64,000 nucleotides of DNA from an uncultured Acetatifactor sp. (GCA_910589655.1 CAJUTJ010000065.1:1-64000); one strand, 5' to 3'; counted from the first letter of the stretch, positions 52,165-61,031 are shown. The notes: generated by a model from the sequence alone, not told the origin. Numbers and translations: made by a program.

Positions 52165-53298
52165 ATGAAATATAATATTACCGTCCAAGAACAGGAATGG
52201 GCGCAGCAGATATGGGAGAAGCTGGAAAAAAAGCTTTCGGCGCAGAATGAGCGTCTGGGAAGCAGAATGCCCTATATTCCGGTGAACGGCAGATATGAGG
52301 ATATGGGAGAGGAGCATTTGACATGGTGGACCAACAGCTTTTGGAGCGGTATTCTCTGGCAGGCGTACCATGCCACGGGAAAGCAGTGTTATGCGGAGAA
52401 TGCAGCTGCCACAGAGGAAAGACTGGACCGTGCCTTGGAGGAGTATACGGGGCTTGACCATGATATCGGCTTTCTGTGGCTTCATACGGCAGTGGCTGAT
52501 TACCGGTTGACGGGGAATGAACGGTCCAAGCTTCGGGGAGTCCGCGCAGCGTCTGTTTTGGCAAGCCGCTTTCAGCCTGCCGGGAATTATATCCGTGCAT
52601 GGAACCATGGAGAAGACAGCGTGGCCATCATCGATTGTCTGATGAATCTGCCGATACTTTACTGGGCCAGCGAGGTTACGGGAGATTCCGCATGGAAAAA
52701 GCTTGCCATGGCTCATGCGGATACGGCTCTCCGGGAGATACTCAGACCGGACGGCTCCAGCAACCATATTGTAGCTTTTGACCGGGAATCAGGGGAAGTG
52801 ACGAAGAAGCCCGGAGGACAGGGATATGGCGAGGGCTCCTCATGGACAAGGGGGCAGGCATGGGCGATATACGGTATGGCCTTATCCTACCGCCACACCG
52901 GAAAGCAGGAATACTTGGATGCTTCCAAACGGACAGCTCACTATTTTCTGGCAAATGCGGCGCTGACGGACTATGACGTGGTCATAGACTTCAGGGCGCC
53001 GGCGGAACCTGTTTACTATGACAATACCGCGGCAGCCTGTGCGGCCTGCGGCTTGTTGGAGCTGTCGGAGCATGTGCCTGAGCTGGAGAAGCCCCTTTAT
53101 GTAAAATCGGCGGTGAAGCTGCTGCAGAGGCTGACGGAGCGTTTCTGTAACTGGATGACGGAAGAGGACGGTATTACCACAAAGGGCAGCGCCCGCTATG
53201 ACAGAGCTTCCGACAGGGAAGTGCCGATTATTTACGGAGATTACTTTCTTGCGGAAGGAATCCTCCGATTGCTGGGGAAAGATTTTTTGATCTGGTAG
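52165..53298 (+). CDS. GH88-family unsaturated glycuronyl hydrolase
   Basis: 377 residues from ATG 52165, nine bases after GGAGG (52151-52155); ATG 52159 is possible. The (alpha/alpha)6 signatures are TWWTNSFWSGILWQAYHATG (about 54-73), GLDHDIGFLWLHTAVADYRL with the catalytic-type Asp (about 99-118) and SSWTRGQAWAIYGMA. GH88 enzymes hydrate the double bond of unsaturated uronic acids left by lyases. Immediately after the PL26-type gene, the natural substrate is the unsaturated galacturonyl-rhamnose disaccharide. Cytoplasmic; no signal peptide. Confidence 0.9.
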   Translation: MKYNITVQEQEWAQQIWEKLEKKLSAQNERLGSRMPYIPVNGRYEDMGEEHLTWWTNSFWSGILWQAYHATGKQCYAENAAATEERLDRALEEYTGLDHDIGFLWLHTAVADYRLTGNERSKLRGVRAASVLASRFQPAGNYIRAWNHGEDSVAIIDCLMNLPILYWASEVTGDSAWKKLAMAHADTALREILRPDGSSNHIVAFDRESGEVTKKPGGQGYGEGSSWTRGQAWAIYGMALSYRHTGKQEYLDASKRTAHYFLANAALTDYDVVIDFRAPAEPVYYDNTAAACAACGLLELSEHVPELEKPLYVKSAVKLLQRLTERFCNWMTEEDGITTKGSARYDRASDREVPIIYGDYFLAEGILRLLGKDFLIW

Positions 53299-53428
53299 AG
53301 TGGCATTTTGCGGCTCTTTCACTTCCGGACATGCCGACGCAGCCGGTACAAACATTCCGCTGCATTCCATATCCATATGGAATGAACGGGATTTTCCAAT
53401 GACAATAAGCAGACGGAGGATAGATGAG

Positions 53429-53845
53429 ATGAATGCTTTACTGGACAGGAATTTATGTCCCGATTTAGAGACAGTTGCACAATATATCGGAAATCCCGTA
53501 TTTATGCAATTTTGCGCCCAAATGAAAGAGAGATATCAATGTACGGAAAAAATTGAGTTCAGTTCCTGCAGTTTGGAAAAAGGATGGAATGTCAAATTTA
53601 AGAAATCAGGGAAAACTTTATGTACCATATATCCGCGGGAGGGTTACTTTACGGTGATGGTGGTAATAGGGACAAAGGAAAAAGGTTCCGTTGAAGCAAT
53701 ATTATCAGGCTGCAATGCGGAGCTGCAGGAGGTCTATTACCAAACCAAAGAAGGGAACGGCCAAAAGTGGCTGATGCTCGACTTGGAAGATATGGGACAA
53801 ATGTATGAAGATATTTTTCGTCTCATTGATATCCGCAAGGGCTAG
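53429..53845 (+). CDS. DUF3788 family protein
   Basis: 138 residues from ATG 53429, eight bases after GGAGGA (53415-53420); the frame also opens further upstream. WNVKFKKSGKTLCTIYPREG then YFTVMVVIGTKE is the core of DUF3788. The family is common in gut Firmicutes and Bacteroidetes and has no assigned function; its fold resembles YdhG/MmcQ-like small domains. It is the last plus-strand gene before a strong hairpin and a minus-strand MmcQ/YjbR gene. Confidence 0.88.
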   Translation: MNALLDRNLCPDLETVAQYIGNPVFMQFCAQMKERYQCTEKIEFSSCSLEKGWNVKFKKSGKTLCTIYPREGYFTVMVVIGTKEKGSVEAILSGCNAELQEVYYQTKEGNGQKWLMLDLEDMGQMYEDIFRLIDIRKG

Positions 53846-53876
53846 CAAAGCAGCGGAAGAGAAAACGCTGCATATA

Positions 53877-53922
53877 TCCGCCTGAAATCGGAGATTTCAG
53901 GCGGAAGGACATCTTATTTTTT
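53877..53922. terminator. Terminator between convergent genes
   Basis: A perfect 13-bp stem, 53877-53889 with 53893-53905, closed by GGA. On the plus strand six T residues follow after 12 bases. It separates DUF3788 from the convergent MmcQ/YjbR gene. Confidence 0.7.
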
Positions 53923-54687
53923 CAGGGCTTGGCTTAATCGGCCCGGCACGCTTCTGGGGCCTCTGACCGCAGAAATCCCGTATTTATTTCTTAGCTGCTC
54001 GAAAGTAAAACGATGGGGCTGATACCGTTTTAGCAGTTTTAGCTTCATCAGGCTTTTAATGGTAAGATGATTGTCCTGATAGTTATACGGGATATCGGTT
54101 TCCAAGACTTTACATTTATACAGAACAGCCGATATAGGCGCGGCAACGTACAGAAACACCGTATCTTTGGCTTTGATACCCTTGCCTTGCTTCCAATCGA
54201 TTGTATCCGCGGCATCAAATGCGTGTTCTATATCGTAATATTTTGGATTTGCCGGAACAATCCATTCCTTGGGAGGTCTGGTTTGTGCCCGTATTTCCTT
54301 GGAAGCAGTCGCTTGATAACTCATATCTACCATATCGCAGATCTCGTCAAAGGGAACCGTACCGTCTAAGAGAATGGATATCCAATGCCCTTTATTCATG
54401 TGGTAACCCGGATAGTATCCCTTTTGTTGAAGCAGGATATCGTGGAGCATGTGATCATTGGTTTTCACATTCAGGATCCAGACATCTCCTTGCCCCGAAA
54501 GGCCAAGCTTGCTTTTCGGTATGTCCATTATTAAAGCATACCATTTTCGATTGTCGTCATGACGGAAAATACCGCTGTTTGGCGAGCTTTTCCATAGATA
54601 TTCTATTTTGCCCTTATAACTCTTTTTGACATACTCAAGAATTGCTTCTTTTAAGGAATCGCTGTTTAATCTATTATCTTTGTCCAT
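53914..54687 (-). CDS. MmcQ/YjbR family protein fused to a PUA/EVE-like domain
   Basis: 257 residues from ATG 54687 (minus). The first 130 residues are MmcQ/YjbR: LWKSSPNSGIFRHDDNRKWY, ALIMDIPKSKLGL, VWILNVKTND and YPGYHMNKGHWISILLDG, a small double-wing DNA-binding-type fold of unknown role. Residues about 145-257 (KEWIVPANPKYYDIEHAFDA, DTIDWKQGKGIKAKDTVFLYVA, AVLYKCKVLETDIPY) resemble EVE/PUA-like domains that read modified nucleotides. The gene overlaps the upstream GNAT gene by 14 bases. The second assignment is by eye and moderate. Confidence 0.7.
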   Translation of the reverse strand: MDKDNRLNSDSLKEAILEYVKKSYKGKIEYLWKSSPNSGIFRHDDNRKWYALIMDIPKSKLGLSGQGDVWILNVKTNDHMLHDILLQQKGYYPGYHMNKGHWISILLDGTVPFDEICDMVDMSYQATASKEIRAQTRPPKEWIVPANPKYYDIEHAFDAADTIDWKQGKGIKAKDTVFLYVAAPISAVLYKCKVLETDIPYNYQDNHLTIKSLMKLKLLKRYQPHRFTFEQLRNKYGISAVRGPRSVPGRLSQALKK

Positions 54688-55243
54688 ATGCTTCTCTTTC
54701 TGCATTGGCATCCCTATCGGTGCCACCGGATACCGCTGCCTTTTGTCCTGAAACTGTTCGATATACTGTATTCAGGGTTTCACTATGCCGCATACTCCTT
54801 GCTTTTTCCATAACATAGTTGGTTAGGAATATTCCCTGCCGTTCAACCTGCTGTTCCTTTATCACCCGATATCCCCTTTTGGCAAAAAAGGGTTTTGCGG
54901 TAATGGAGGCATGGGTAATAATGTTTCCATGGACTGTTTTCTCCAGTTCGTCGCAAATGGCGGTGGCAATGCCTCTTCCCTGATAATCCATATGCACGTA
55001 CAAGCGGTCAAGATATCCTGTCTCATCAATATCGCCAAAGCCCGCGATCATATCGTTTTCCACTGCAACGACAGTATGATGCGCCTGAAAGGATTGGTTC
55101 CATTTATCCGCATCCGCCTTTCCGGGAGCCCACACATCCAGTTGTTCTTTTGTGTAGTCTTTTGCGTTGACCTTATGGACGGTATTGTAAAAAAGCTCTG
55201 TCAGTTCCACACAATCTGAGGGGGTATATTTGCGAAGCTGCAT
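54674..55243 (-). CDS. GNAT family N-acetyltransferase
   Basis: 189 residues from ATG 55243 (minus), preceded by AGGAGAG. LRKYTPSDCVELTELFYNTV opens the fold, and LDRLYVHMDYQGRGIATAIC (about 80-99) is the acetyl-CoA-binding motif A with the QGRGIA loop; AKPFFAKRGYRVIKEQ follows. Single-domain GNATs acetylate diverse small molecules or proteins; the substrate is unknown. The last 40 residues after the fold are Ser/Glu-rich and overlap the next gene's start. Confidence 0.9.
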   Translation of the reverse strand: MQLRKYTPSDCVELTELFYNTVHKVNAKDYTKEQLDVWAPGKADADKWNQSFQAHHTVVAVENDMIAGFGDIDETGYLDRLYVHMDYQGRGIATAICDELEKTVHGNIITHASITAKPFFAKRGYRVIKEQQVERQGIFLTNYVMEKARSMRHSETLNTVYRTVSGQKAAVSGGTDRDANAEREAYGQR

Positions 55244-55531
55244 GTTTTCTCTCCTGTCTGTCATTCTGAGTAAAATCATACCACATCCGTTCCTTTCTTT
55301 CTATAGGGAATGGGAAAATGCGCCGTAAAACAAAACAGGCCGTTGTTTTTGGGGATCTGGCATTGTCTTTTACATAGCAGCTTTTTCGCCGGCGGGAGGT
55401 TACCGGAGACTCGTAAAGGAAGAGAGGAAGGAAAGTGGTTCAGGAAAGAACTTGACATCGGAGGATGAAAACGCTACGGTAATATGGTGATGTTAAAGAC
55501 GGAAATTTGGGGAAAGAACGGGGGAATGATA

Positions 55532-57127
55532 ATGAGAAGGATGCAAAGGCTGATTATGGCAAGTGCCGCTATTATCATAAATTTGTTTTTGTGGTCAGGT
55601 TTCGGATCTCAGGCGAAATCGGAGCCGATAGAAAAATTTCCGGAGGAATTGGTTGAACTGCTGGAGGATGCTTTTCAGGAGGATGGCTGGCGGGGAGTGC
55701 GGGAACTGTTGGCAGCGGAAGGCAGTTCCGGTGTAATCGGGCAGCAGTCGGAAACGGACGTAATTCCGGCTTGGAACAGAGTGAGAGAGTTGACCGAAAA
55801 AGAGATTTTCCGGCATTTTCCGTTGATTGAGGAATATCAGGATCAGATCATTTATGAATACGAACCATATGATGCCGTTTCTCATCTGTATCGGGTGCCG
55901 AAGGAACTCTGCAATATATATTATCTGCCGGAAAGTGACAAAGGAGAATATGCGTTTCTTTATTGTTCGGGAAAGAGCGGCGGGGAAGATGCTTATTCTG
56001 TCCGTCTGGCAGCTGCCACGGACTATGGGATTGCCACGGCGGCGGAATTTGACACTCAAAATAATATCGGAGAGATGTTTCGCTTCGGACAGGAATATTA
56101 CTTTATTTACGGTTGGAAGAATGATGTTACGGCGGAGGGCGGATATGACGGATTTATGCTGCACAGGCTTACCGTAAACCCGAAATGTGACACGCTTTTG
56201 GCACGGTACACACCGGAGGGAGAATTTATCCTTACGGAAGGAGAGATATTTGTGACGGAAAAGAAAGAAGACCTCTTTACTATGTCGGAGCGTAGGATAG
56301 GTCAGTTCGGTTACATTGTCTATGATAATTTCCGGGATTTTGAGGAGGAGAGGAATCTTCCTTTTGCCGATCACAGAACCTTTGAGCGGCTGAAGGAGGC
56401 ATATGCGGCAATAGAGTTTGAGGGGGAGTATCTGGTGTGCGATGAGGAGACAAACACCGTTTATCTGGAGGCTTTCCGCAGATTGGTGCAAAACGAAGTG
56501 ACATTTTATGATCCGGAGAAGGAGCAGGATTTTTTCTTGAAAGATTATGAGGGGATACAATATGACATAGAGGAGGAGGGAAAATATGATCCGGATCGTT
56601 TTGAGTACTATTTTTTTGATGCGGATGGAGACGGATTCCCTGACATGGGTATACTGGAGGAGTATCCGGACGGACATTCCGCGTTCCTCTATCTGTTCCG
56701 GTATGATATGGTTACGGAGACATATCGCTTGTGGAATACTTTATATCCTCCTTATGATACCCTCCTTGGGACGAGAAAGGTATTGGAGTATGACGGGGTT
56801 CACATGAAAATAGATTACGGCTATTATCAGCTGGACGGGGAAGGGAAAGTAGAATACAGTGCATATCTGTATTATCTGCCCTTGAATATGACGGAACAGA
56901 TCTGTCTCGTCATGCTGCCGGCGTATGCTGACCCTTCTCTGAATGAGGATGTGTCGGGGGAGATGAAACAATGCGGAATTTATGCAAAGAAGACGGGAAA
57001 GTGGTATTTCCGTGTCACTGAAGAGCAGTTCGGAGAGTTGGACGAAGCTTTCCGGGAGGCATATGAATCGACGAAGGAGCGGGAGCAAACAGTGCTTTAT
57101 ACTTATAAGGAGCTTTTTGAAAGATAA
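55532..57127 (+). CDS. Secreted protein of unknown function
   Basis: 531 residues; ATG 55532 is about seven bases after a G-run, ATG 55526 is an alternative. The basic start MRRMQRLIMASAAIIINLFL and following GFGSQAKSEP look like a signal peptide with a cleavage site near residue 30. The mature protein is acidic and Tyr/Phe/Glu-rich. FDADGDGFPDMGILEE (about 366) resembles a calcium-binding DxDxDG loop. No known family is recognised. A TTGACA at 55452-55457 may belong to its promoter. The two genes upstream are divergent. Confidence 0.7.
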   Translation: MRRMQRLIMASAAIIINLFLWSGFGSQAKSEPIEKFPEELVELLEDAFQEDGWRGVRELLAAEGSSGVIGQQSETDVIPAWNRVRELTEKEIFRHFPLIEEYQDQIIYEYEPYDAVSHLYRVPKELCNIYYLPESDKGEYAFLYCSGKSGGEDAYSVRLAAATDYGIATAAEFDTQNNIGEMFRFGQEYYFIYGWKNDVTAEGGYDGFMLHRLTVNPKCDTLLARYTPEGEFILTEGEIFVTEKKEDLFTMSERRIGQFGYIVYDNFRDFEEERNLPFADHRTFERLKEAYAAIEFEGEYLVCDEETNTVYLEAFRRLVQNEVTFYDPEKEQDFFLKDYEGIQYDIEEEGKYDPDRFEYYFFDADGDGFPDMGILEEYPDGHSAFLYLFRYDMVTETYRLWNTLYPPYDTLLGTRKVLEYDGVHMKIDYGYYQLDGEGKVEYSAYLYYLPLNMTEQICLVMLPAYADPSLNEDVSGEMKQCGIYAKKTGKWYFRVTEEQFGELDEAFREAYESTKEREQTVLYTYKELFER

Positions 57128-57160
57128 CATTTTGTCACGAAGCGAACGGTAACAATATTT

Positions 57161-57303
57161 GGTGTTGCTGTTCACTCCGTTCACGGCAACCTATGCACAG
57201 AAATCGCAAAACAGCGATTTCGCGCATGTCTGTCTCGGGTTTATCACGCAAAACAGCGTGAAAACACCTCGCGGAGACAGCGAGTGAACAGTAACTATTT
57301 GGT
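57161..57303. repeat. Intergenic repeat RB, copy 2
   Basis: This part of the 480-bp gap before the hydrogenase has stacked hairpins: GTTGC/GCAAC (57164-57190), a perfect AAATCGC/GCGATTT (57201-57220) and CACGC/GCGTG (57245-57260). 57161-57228 is about 80 percent identical to 18841-18907. The end (57270-57299) resembles the reverse complement of 5674-5702. Confidence 0.75.
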
Positions 57304-57335
57304 CTGACAGGAGCGCTTTATTATGAAAAATCTGT

Positions 57336-57364
57336 TTGCAAGATTTCACTGACTATGCTATGAT
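57336..57364 (+). promoter_or_regulatory. SigA-type promoter of the hydrogenase gene
   Basis: TTGCAA (57336-57341) and TATGAT (57359-57364) are 17 bp apart. Predicted start near 57371, which leaves a leader of about 250 nt. Confidence 0.65.
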
Positions 57365-57415
57365 AAGCGAAAGCATATTTTCTTTAAAGTAAATCCGTCT
57401 TATCTTTTTTCAAAA

Positions 57416-57518
57416 GCTTCAGAAAATCCATGCTTTGATTCCCATATTCCAAATCAATTAAGCAGGAGAGCTGAAGCGGTCCGCCTGCGTTGAAAAGCGT
57501 TCCAGAAGCGGAACGGAC
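57416..57518 (+). ncRNA. Structured leader RNA upstream of the hydrogenase gene (candidate)
   Basis: Nested pairings: GCTTCAG (57416-57422) with CTGAAGC (57471-57477), inside it TGCTT (57431-57435) with AAGCA (57460-57464) and TGATT (57436-57440) with AATCA (57452-57456). A second element follows: GTCC (57479-57482) with GGAC (57515-57518) and CGTTCC (57498-57503) with GGAACG (57510-57515). No T-run terminator is visible, and it matches no riboswitch class I know. Confidence 0.45.
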
Positions 57519-57620
57519 AATCCTTGTGTATTCGCCGGAGGCTCTGAGAAAGCGGTCATTAACTAGTGTTTTCTTAAAAGTAATTAAAATTTTCAGTTAC
57601 GGAAAGGTATGGTGCTTAAT

Positions 57621-59111
57621 ATGAGTATGAGAGGAATTGACACTCCTGTCAGACAAAAACGCAGGAAAGTGTTTAAGGAAGTGGCCGATTTGGCATATCA
57701 TTCCACCAGTCTTAAGGATGATATGGAAGCGCTTCCCTATAAGATTGTAGACTATGAAGAGACTCAGTTTTTTGAGAGCGTTTACCGTGACAGGGCTATT
57801 GTCCGGGAGCGTATCCGTCTTGCCATGGGAATGAGTCTCAGGCCGGAGAACAGAGAGCGTCCGGGACATCTGACACAGGGGCTGGAAGAAAGCAACATCG
57901 ATGAGAAATATTATGAACCTCCTCTGATGCAGGTGATTCCTTCTGCCTGTAATGCCTGTCCTGAGAATAAATATGAGATCACCAGTTCCTGCATGGGCTG
58001 TGTTGCCCATCCTTGTCAGAGCGTCTGTCCCAAAGGCGCCATTGCTATGGTGGACGGCAAATCCGTAATTGATCAGGAGAAATGCATTCAATGCGGTAAA
58101 TGTAAGGCTGTATGCCCCTATGATGCCATTTGTCATAAGGAGCGGCCTTGTAAAGCAGCCTGCGGAATCGGAGCCATCAAGTCTGACCGATTCGGACGGG
58201 CTTATATAGACAATGATTTGTGCGTGTCCTGCGGCCAGTGCATGGTCAGCTGTCCCTTTGGCGCCATTGCTGATAAGTCCCAGATTTTTCAGCTCATCCG
58301 TGCCTTGCAGTCGGGGAGAAAGATTATCGCACAGGTAGCGCCGGCCTTTGTGGGGCAGTTTGGGCCGAAAGTGACACCTGATATTTTTAAAACGGCATTA
58401 AAAGAATTGGGCTTTGCCGATGTATATGAGACGGCATTGGGCGCAGACTTAGGTTGTATGGCGGAGGCGGAGCATTATGTGAAGGAAGTTGCCACCGGCA
58501 ATCAGTCTTTTGCCCTGACGTCCTGCTGCCCGTCATGGTCTGTTATGGCAAAGAACTTGTTCCCGGAGACCATTGATAAGATCAGCAACGAGCTGACTCC
58601 CATGGTGGCTACGGCAAGAATAATCAAAAAGGAACATCCTGATGCCGGAGTAGTCTTTATCGGACCTTGCGCATCAAAGAAGCTGGAGGCCAGCCGCAGG
58701 ACGATACGTTCCGATGTGGATTTCGTCATTACTTTTGAGGAATTGGCGGGAATGTTTGAGGCCAAAGGCATTTTGCTGGAAGAAATCAAAGCTATGGACG
58801 AGATGCGGGACGCAACCGGAGCCGGAAGAGGTTACGGCGTGGCCGGAGGCGTAGCCAGCGCGATTGCGGAATGTATCCAAGCCTATTATCCCGGCACGGA
58901 AGTGAAAATCGAGCATGCGGAAAGTCTGGCGGAATGTAAGAAAATGCTTCTGCTGGCAAAGGCGGGGAAAATGAACGGTTGTTTAATTGAAGGAATGGCT
59001 TGTCCGGGAGGCTGTATCGCCGGAGCCGGCACCAACATTGCCATTCCTCAGGCGGCCAAGGAAGTGGCTGCATTTAAGGCGGAAGCGGCGGAAAGGGTGC
59101 CTGCGGAATAG
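57621..59111 (+). CDS. Monomeric [FeFe] hydrogenase-type protein with 4Fe-4S domains
   Basis: 496 residues from ATG 57621 (ATG 57609 is possible). The N-terminal part (about 105-215) has cysteine clusters CNACPENKYEITSSCMGC, CIQCGKCKAVCP and CVSCGQCMVSCP, at least two 4Fe-4S sites plus an additional cysteine cluster. The H-cluster motifs are L1 TSCCPSW (about 294), L2 GPCASKK (about 340) and L3 GMACPGGCIAGAG (about 458). All four H-cluster cysteines are present. The pattern resembles the group B hydrogenases of gut Clostridia, whose role (evolution, uptake or sensing of H2) is less clear than that of group A. Cytoplasmic. No maturase genes (HydE/F/G) are nearby. Confidence 0.9.
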   Translation: MSMRGIDTPVRQKRRKVFKEVADLAYHSTSLKDDMEALPYKIVDYEETQFFESVYRDRAIVRERIRLAMGMSLRPENRERPGHLTQGLEESNIDEKYYEPPLMQVIPSACNACPENKYEITSSCMGCVAHPCQSVCPKGAIAMVDGKSVIDQEKCIQCGKCKAVCPYDAICHKERPCKAACGIGAIKSDRFGRAYIDNDLCVSCGQCMVSCPFGAIADKSQIFQLIRALQSGRKIIAQVAPAFVGQFGPKVTPDIFKTALKELGFADVYETALGADLGCMAEAEHYVKEVATGNQSFALTSCCPSWSVMAKNLFPETIDKISNELTPMVATARIIKKEHPDAGVVFIGPCASKKLEASRRTIRSDVDFVITFEELAGMFEAKGILLEEIKAMDEMRDATGAGRGYGVAGGVASAIAECIQAYYPGTEVKIEHAESLAECKKMLLLAKAGKMNGCLIEGMACPGGCIAGAGTNIAIPQAAKEVAAFKAEAAERVPAE

Positions 59112-59156
59112 AATGGGCCGGCGGCCAGAACGGGAGAGGACAGGGAAGGATATAAA

Positions 59157-60761
59157 ATGGAGAAGCATAAGCATCAGGCACATGGTTTTAAAGTTTCCGG
59201 AATAGGATTTTATCTTCATTTTATTGTGACGGCATTTATTGTTGTACTTCTGCTTTTTTTTGAAGGCAGGACGGACTATTCTTACAAAAAGTCTTTCTTG
59301 CTGGGAAATGGTGTGCTGCTCTGTATGGGAGTTGTGTGCGGCAGTATTATATACAATATATTCCGGCAGGCGGAAAGCCTTTGGGAAAAATCCCGTGTGG
59401 ATTCCGAGAAGGCCGTTTTACTATTGACAAAGATCCTTTTCTTTTTGCAGCTTTATTTCTGCTACAGTGCATATTTTTATTCCGGCTGGGATGCGGCCGT
59501 AATAGATTACGGGGCAAATGAGCTTGCCGCTGACAGGTCTTTGGGCAGTATAGGTTATTTTTCCCAATATCCTAATAATCTGCTGCTGGTTTACTTTTTT
59601 TCTCTTTTGAAAAGAGTGGACAAGTATATCGGTGTTCTGGATGTAAATAACGGTATTATGTGTATATTGTGCGTGCAATGCTTTATATCCAGTCTGACGG
59701 GGTTGCTGCTGTTTAAAATAGTCCGTGGTTTAACCGGATATCGAGGCGCATGGTGTGCATGGATCTGCTATTTGGTGTTGGTGGGAAGCAGCGGCTGGCT
59801 GTTGATTCCGTATTCGGATTCTGTGGGGCTTCTGTTTCCGGTTTGTATACTATATATTTATCAGCTGATACAAAAGCCGCCTGCAGTGACGCGGTTTCCG
59901 CTATGGGGAAAGTGGTTTGCTATAGGGCTTCTATCCTATGTGGGATATCATATAAAGCCTCAAATTGTTATTGTTTTGATTGCCGTTATCCTGACGGAAT
60001 GTATCCATGCCCGGCCTTATAAAAAGGACAAAATACGTCTGCTCGGAAAAAGTATTTTTTATGTAACGGCCGGGGTGCTTCTTGCCGCTCTGGCATACAA
60101 TATTTTGATGAAAGACATAACAAAACAGCTGGATGGGGAAAAAAGATTTGGAATAACACATTATATCATGATGGGGCTGAATCCTTGGAATAACGGAGGC
60201 TATTTGTACAGTGATGTAGAATTCTCGGAAAGCTTCCCCACGGTATCGGAGCGCAGTGCGGCAAATATGGAAATGATAGGACAGCGCTTGGATTATATGG
60301 GGATTTCCGGATTGAATGAGCACATTGTTAAAAAACTGTTAACCAATTACGGGGACGGAACCTTTGCGTGGAAAAATGAGGGAACCTTTGTTGAAAGTAT
60401 GTATGAGCCTAAAAATACATTTTTATCCCCCTTTCTTCGTAATCTGATCGTAGGGGAGGGTGAGATGAACCGTCTGACGGAATCCATAAGGCAGATGGTT
60501 TGGCTGTGTGTGTTGGCGGCATCTTTGGGGTTGGCCGGCCATCAAAAATCAGAAAATACTATTCTTTATGTAGTAGCATGGGCCATTTTAGGATTGACCT
60601 TGTTTGAACTGCTGTTTGAGGCGAGGGCAAGGTATTTGTATATCTATGCTCCCTTTTATATAATCGCGGCAACTGTGGGAGCGGGAAAAATCAAGATGCT
60701 TTTGCGGTGTGGCGTGGACAGGCTGGTTACTTTTCACACCCACACCACCGCAAGGCGGTAA
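59157..60761 (+). CDS. Polytopic membrane protein, probable GT-C-type glycosyltransferase
   Basis: 534 residues with about 11-12 membrane helices. After helix three the outer loop YSGWDAAVIDYGANELAADR then YFSQYPNNLLLVYFFSLLKR has the acidic and aromatic pattern of GT-C enzymes (ArnT/PMT relatives) that use lipid-linked sugars. LLIPYSDSVGLLFPV and EARARYLYIYAPFYI fit later conserved positions. A soluble outer segment lies near 330-430. It starts 45 bp after the hydrogenase gene but is functionally unrelated. The acceptor is unknown. The 3' end carries ACCGC/GCGGT (60747-60759). Confidence 0.65.
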   Translation: MEKHKHQAHGFKVSGIGFYLHFIVTAFIVVLLLFFEGRTDYSYKKSFLLGNGVLLCMGVVCGSIIYNIFRQAESLWEKSRVDSEKAVLLLTKILFFLQLYFCYSAYFYSGWDAAVIDYGANELAADRSLGSIGYFSQYPNNLLLVYFFSLLKRVDKYIGVLDVNNGIMCILCVQCFISSLTGLLLFKIVRGLTGYRGAWCAWICYLVLVGSSGWLLIPYSDSVGLLFPVCILYIYQLIQKPPAVTRFPLWGKWFAIGLLSYVGYHIKPQIVIVLIAVILTECIHARPYKKDKIRLLGKSIFYVTAGVLLAALAYNILMKDITKQLDGEKRFGITHYIMMGLNPWNNGGYLYSDVEFSESFPTVSERSAANMEMIGQRLDYMGISGLNEHIVKKLLTNYGDGTFAWKNEGTFVESMYEPKNTFLSPFLRNLIVGEGEMNRLTESIRQMVWLCVLAASLGLAGHQKSENTILYVVAWAILGLTLFELLFEARARYLYIYAPFYIIAATVGAGKIKMLLRCGVDRLVTFHTHTTARR

Positions 60762-61031
60762 ACAACAAGAAATAATTGGTTGCACTTTCCATAAAAAGGT
60801 AATAAAATGAATATGCTGACCGCCGTCGGAGTATTTTCCGTGCCCTGTCAGCAGAACTTCCGGTTTTTCCGCATGGCGGCGGGATCATAGGGGAGTTTAG
60901 CCCGGACTTGTGTGGGAGCGTCACAGGTTTCAGGTGTCTGTAGTGATTTGGACACAAGATGCATTTGGCAGGAGGGAATGCGGTCATTGCCCGTCTTGTA
61001 TTCTAAAGCAGAACGCTTCGGAATGGAGGAA

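Noticed and set aside
54067..54629. Plus-strand frames opposite the MmcQ/YjbR gene
   Set aside because: They are antisense shadows; the minus-strand protein has clear family motifs and a start signal.
40684..57559. Exact 16-base match CTGAGAAAGCGGTCAT at 40684-40699 and 57544-57559
   Set aside because: One such match is expected by chance in a 64-kb comparison, and the flanks do not align.
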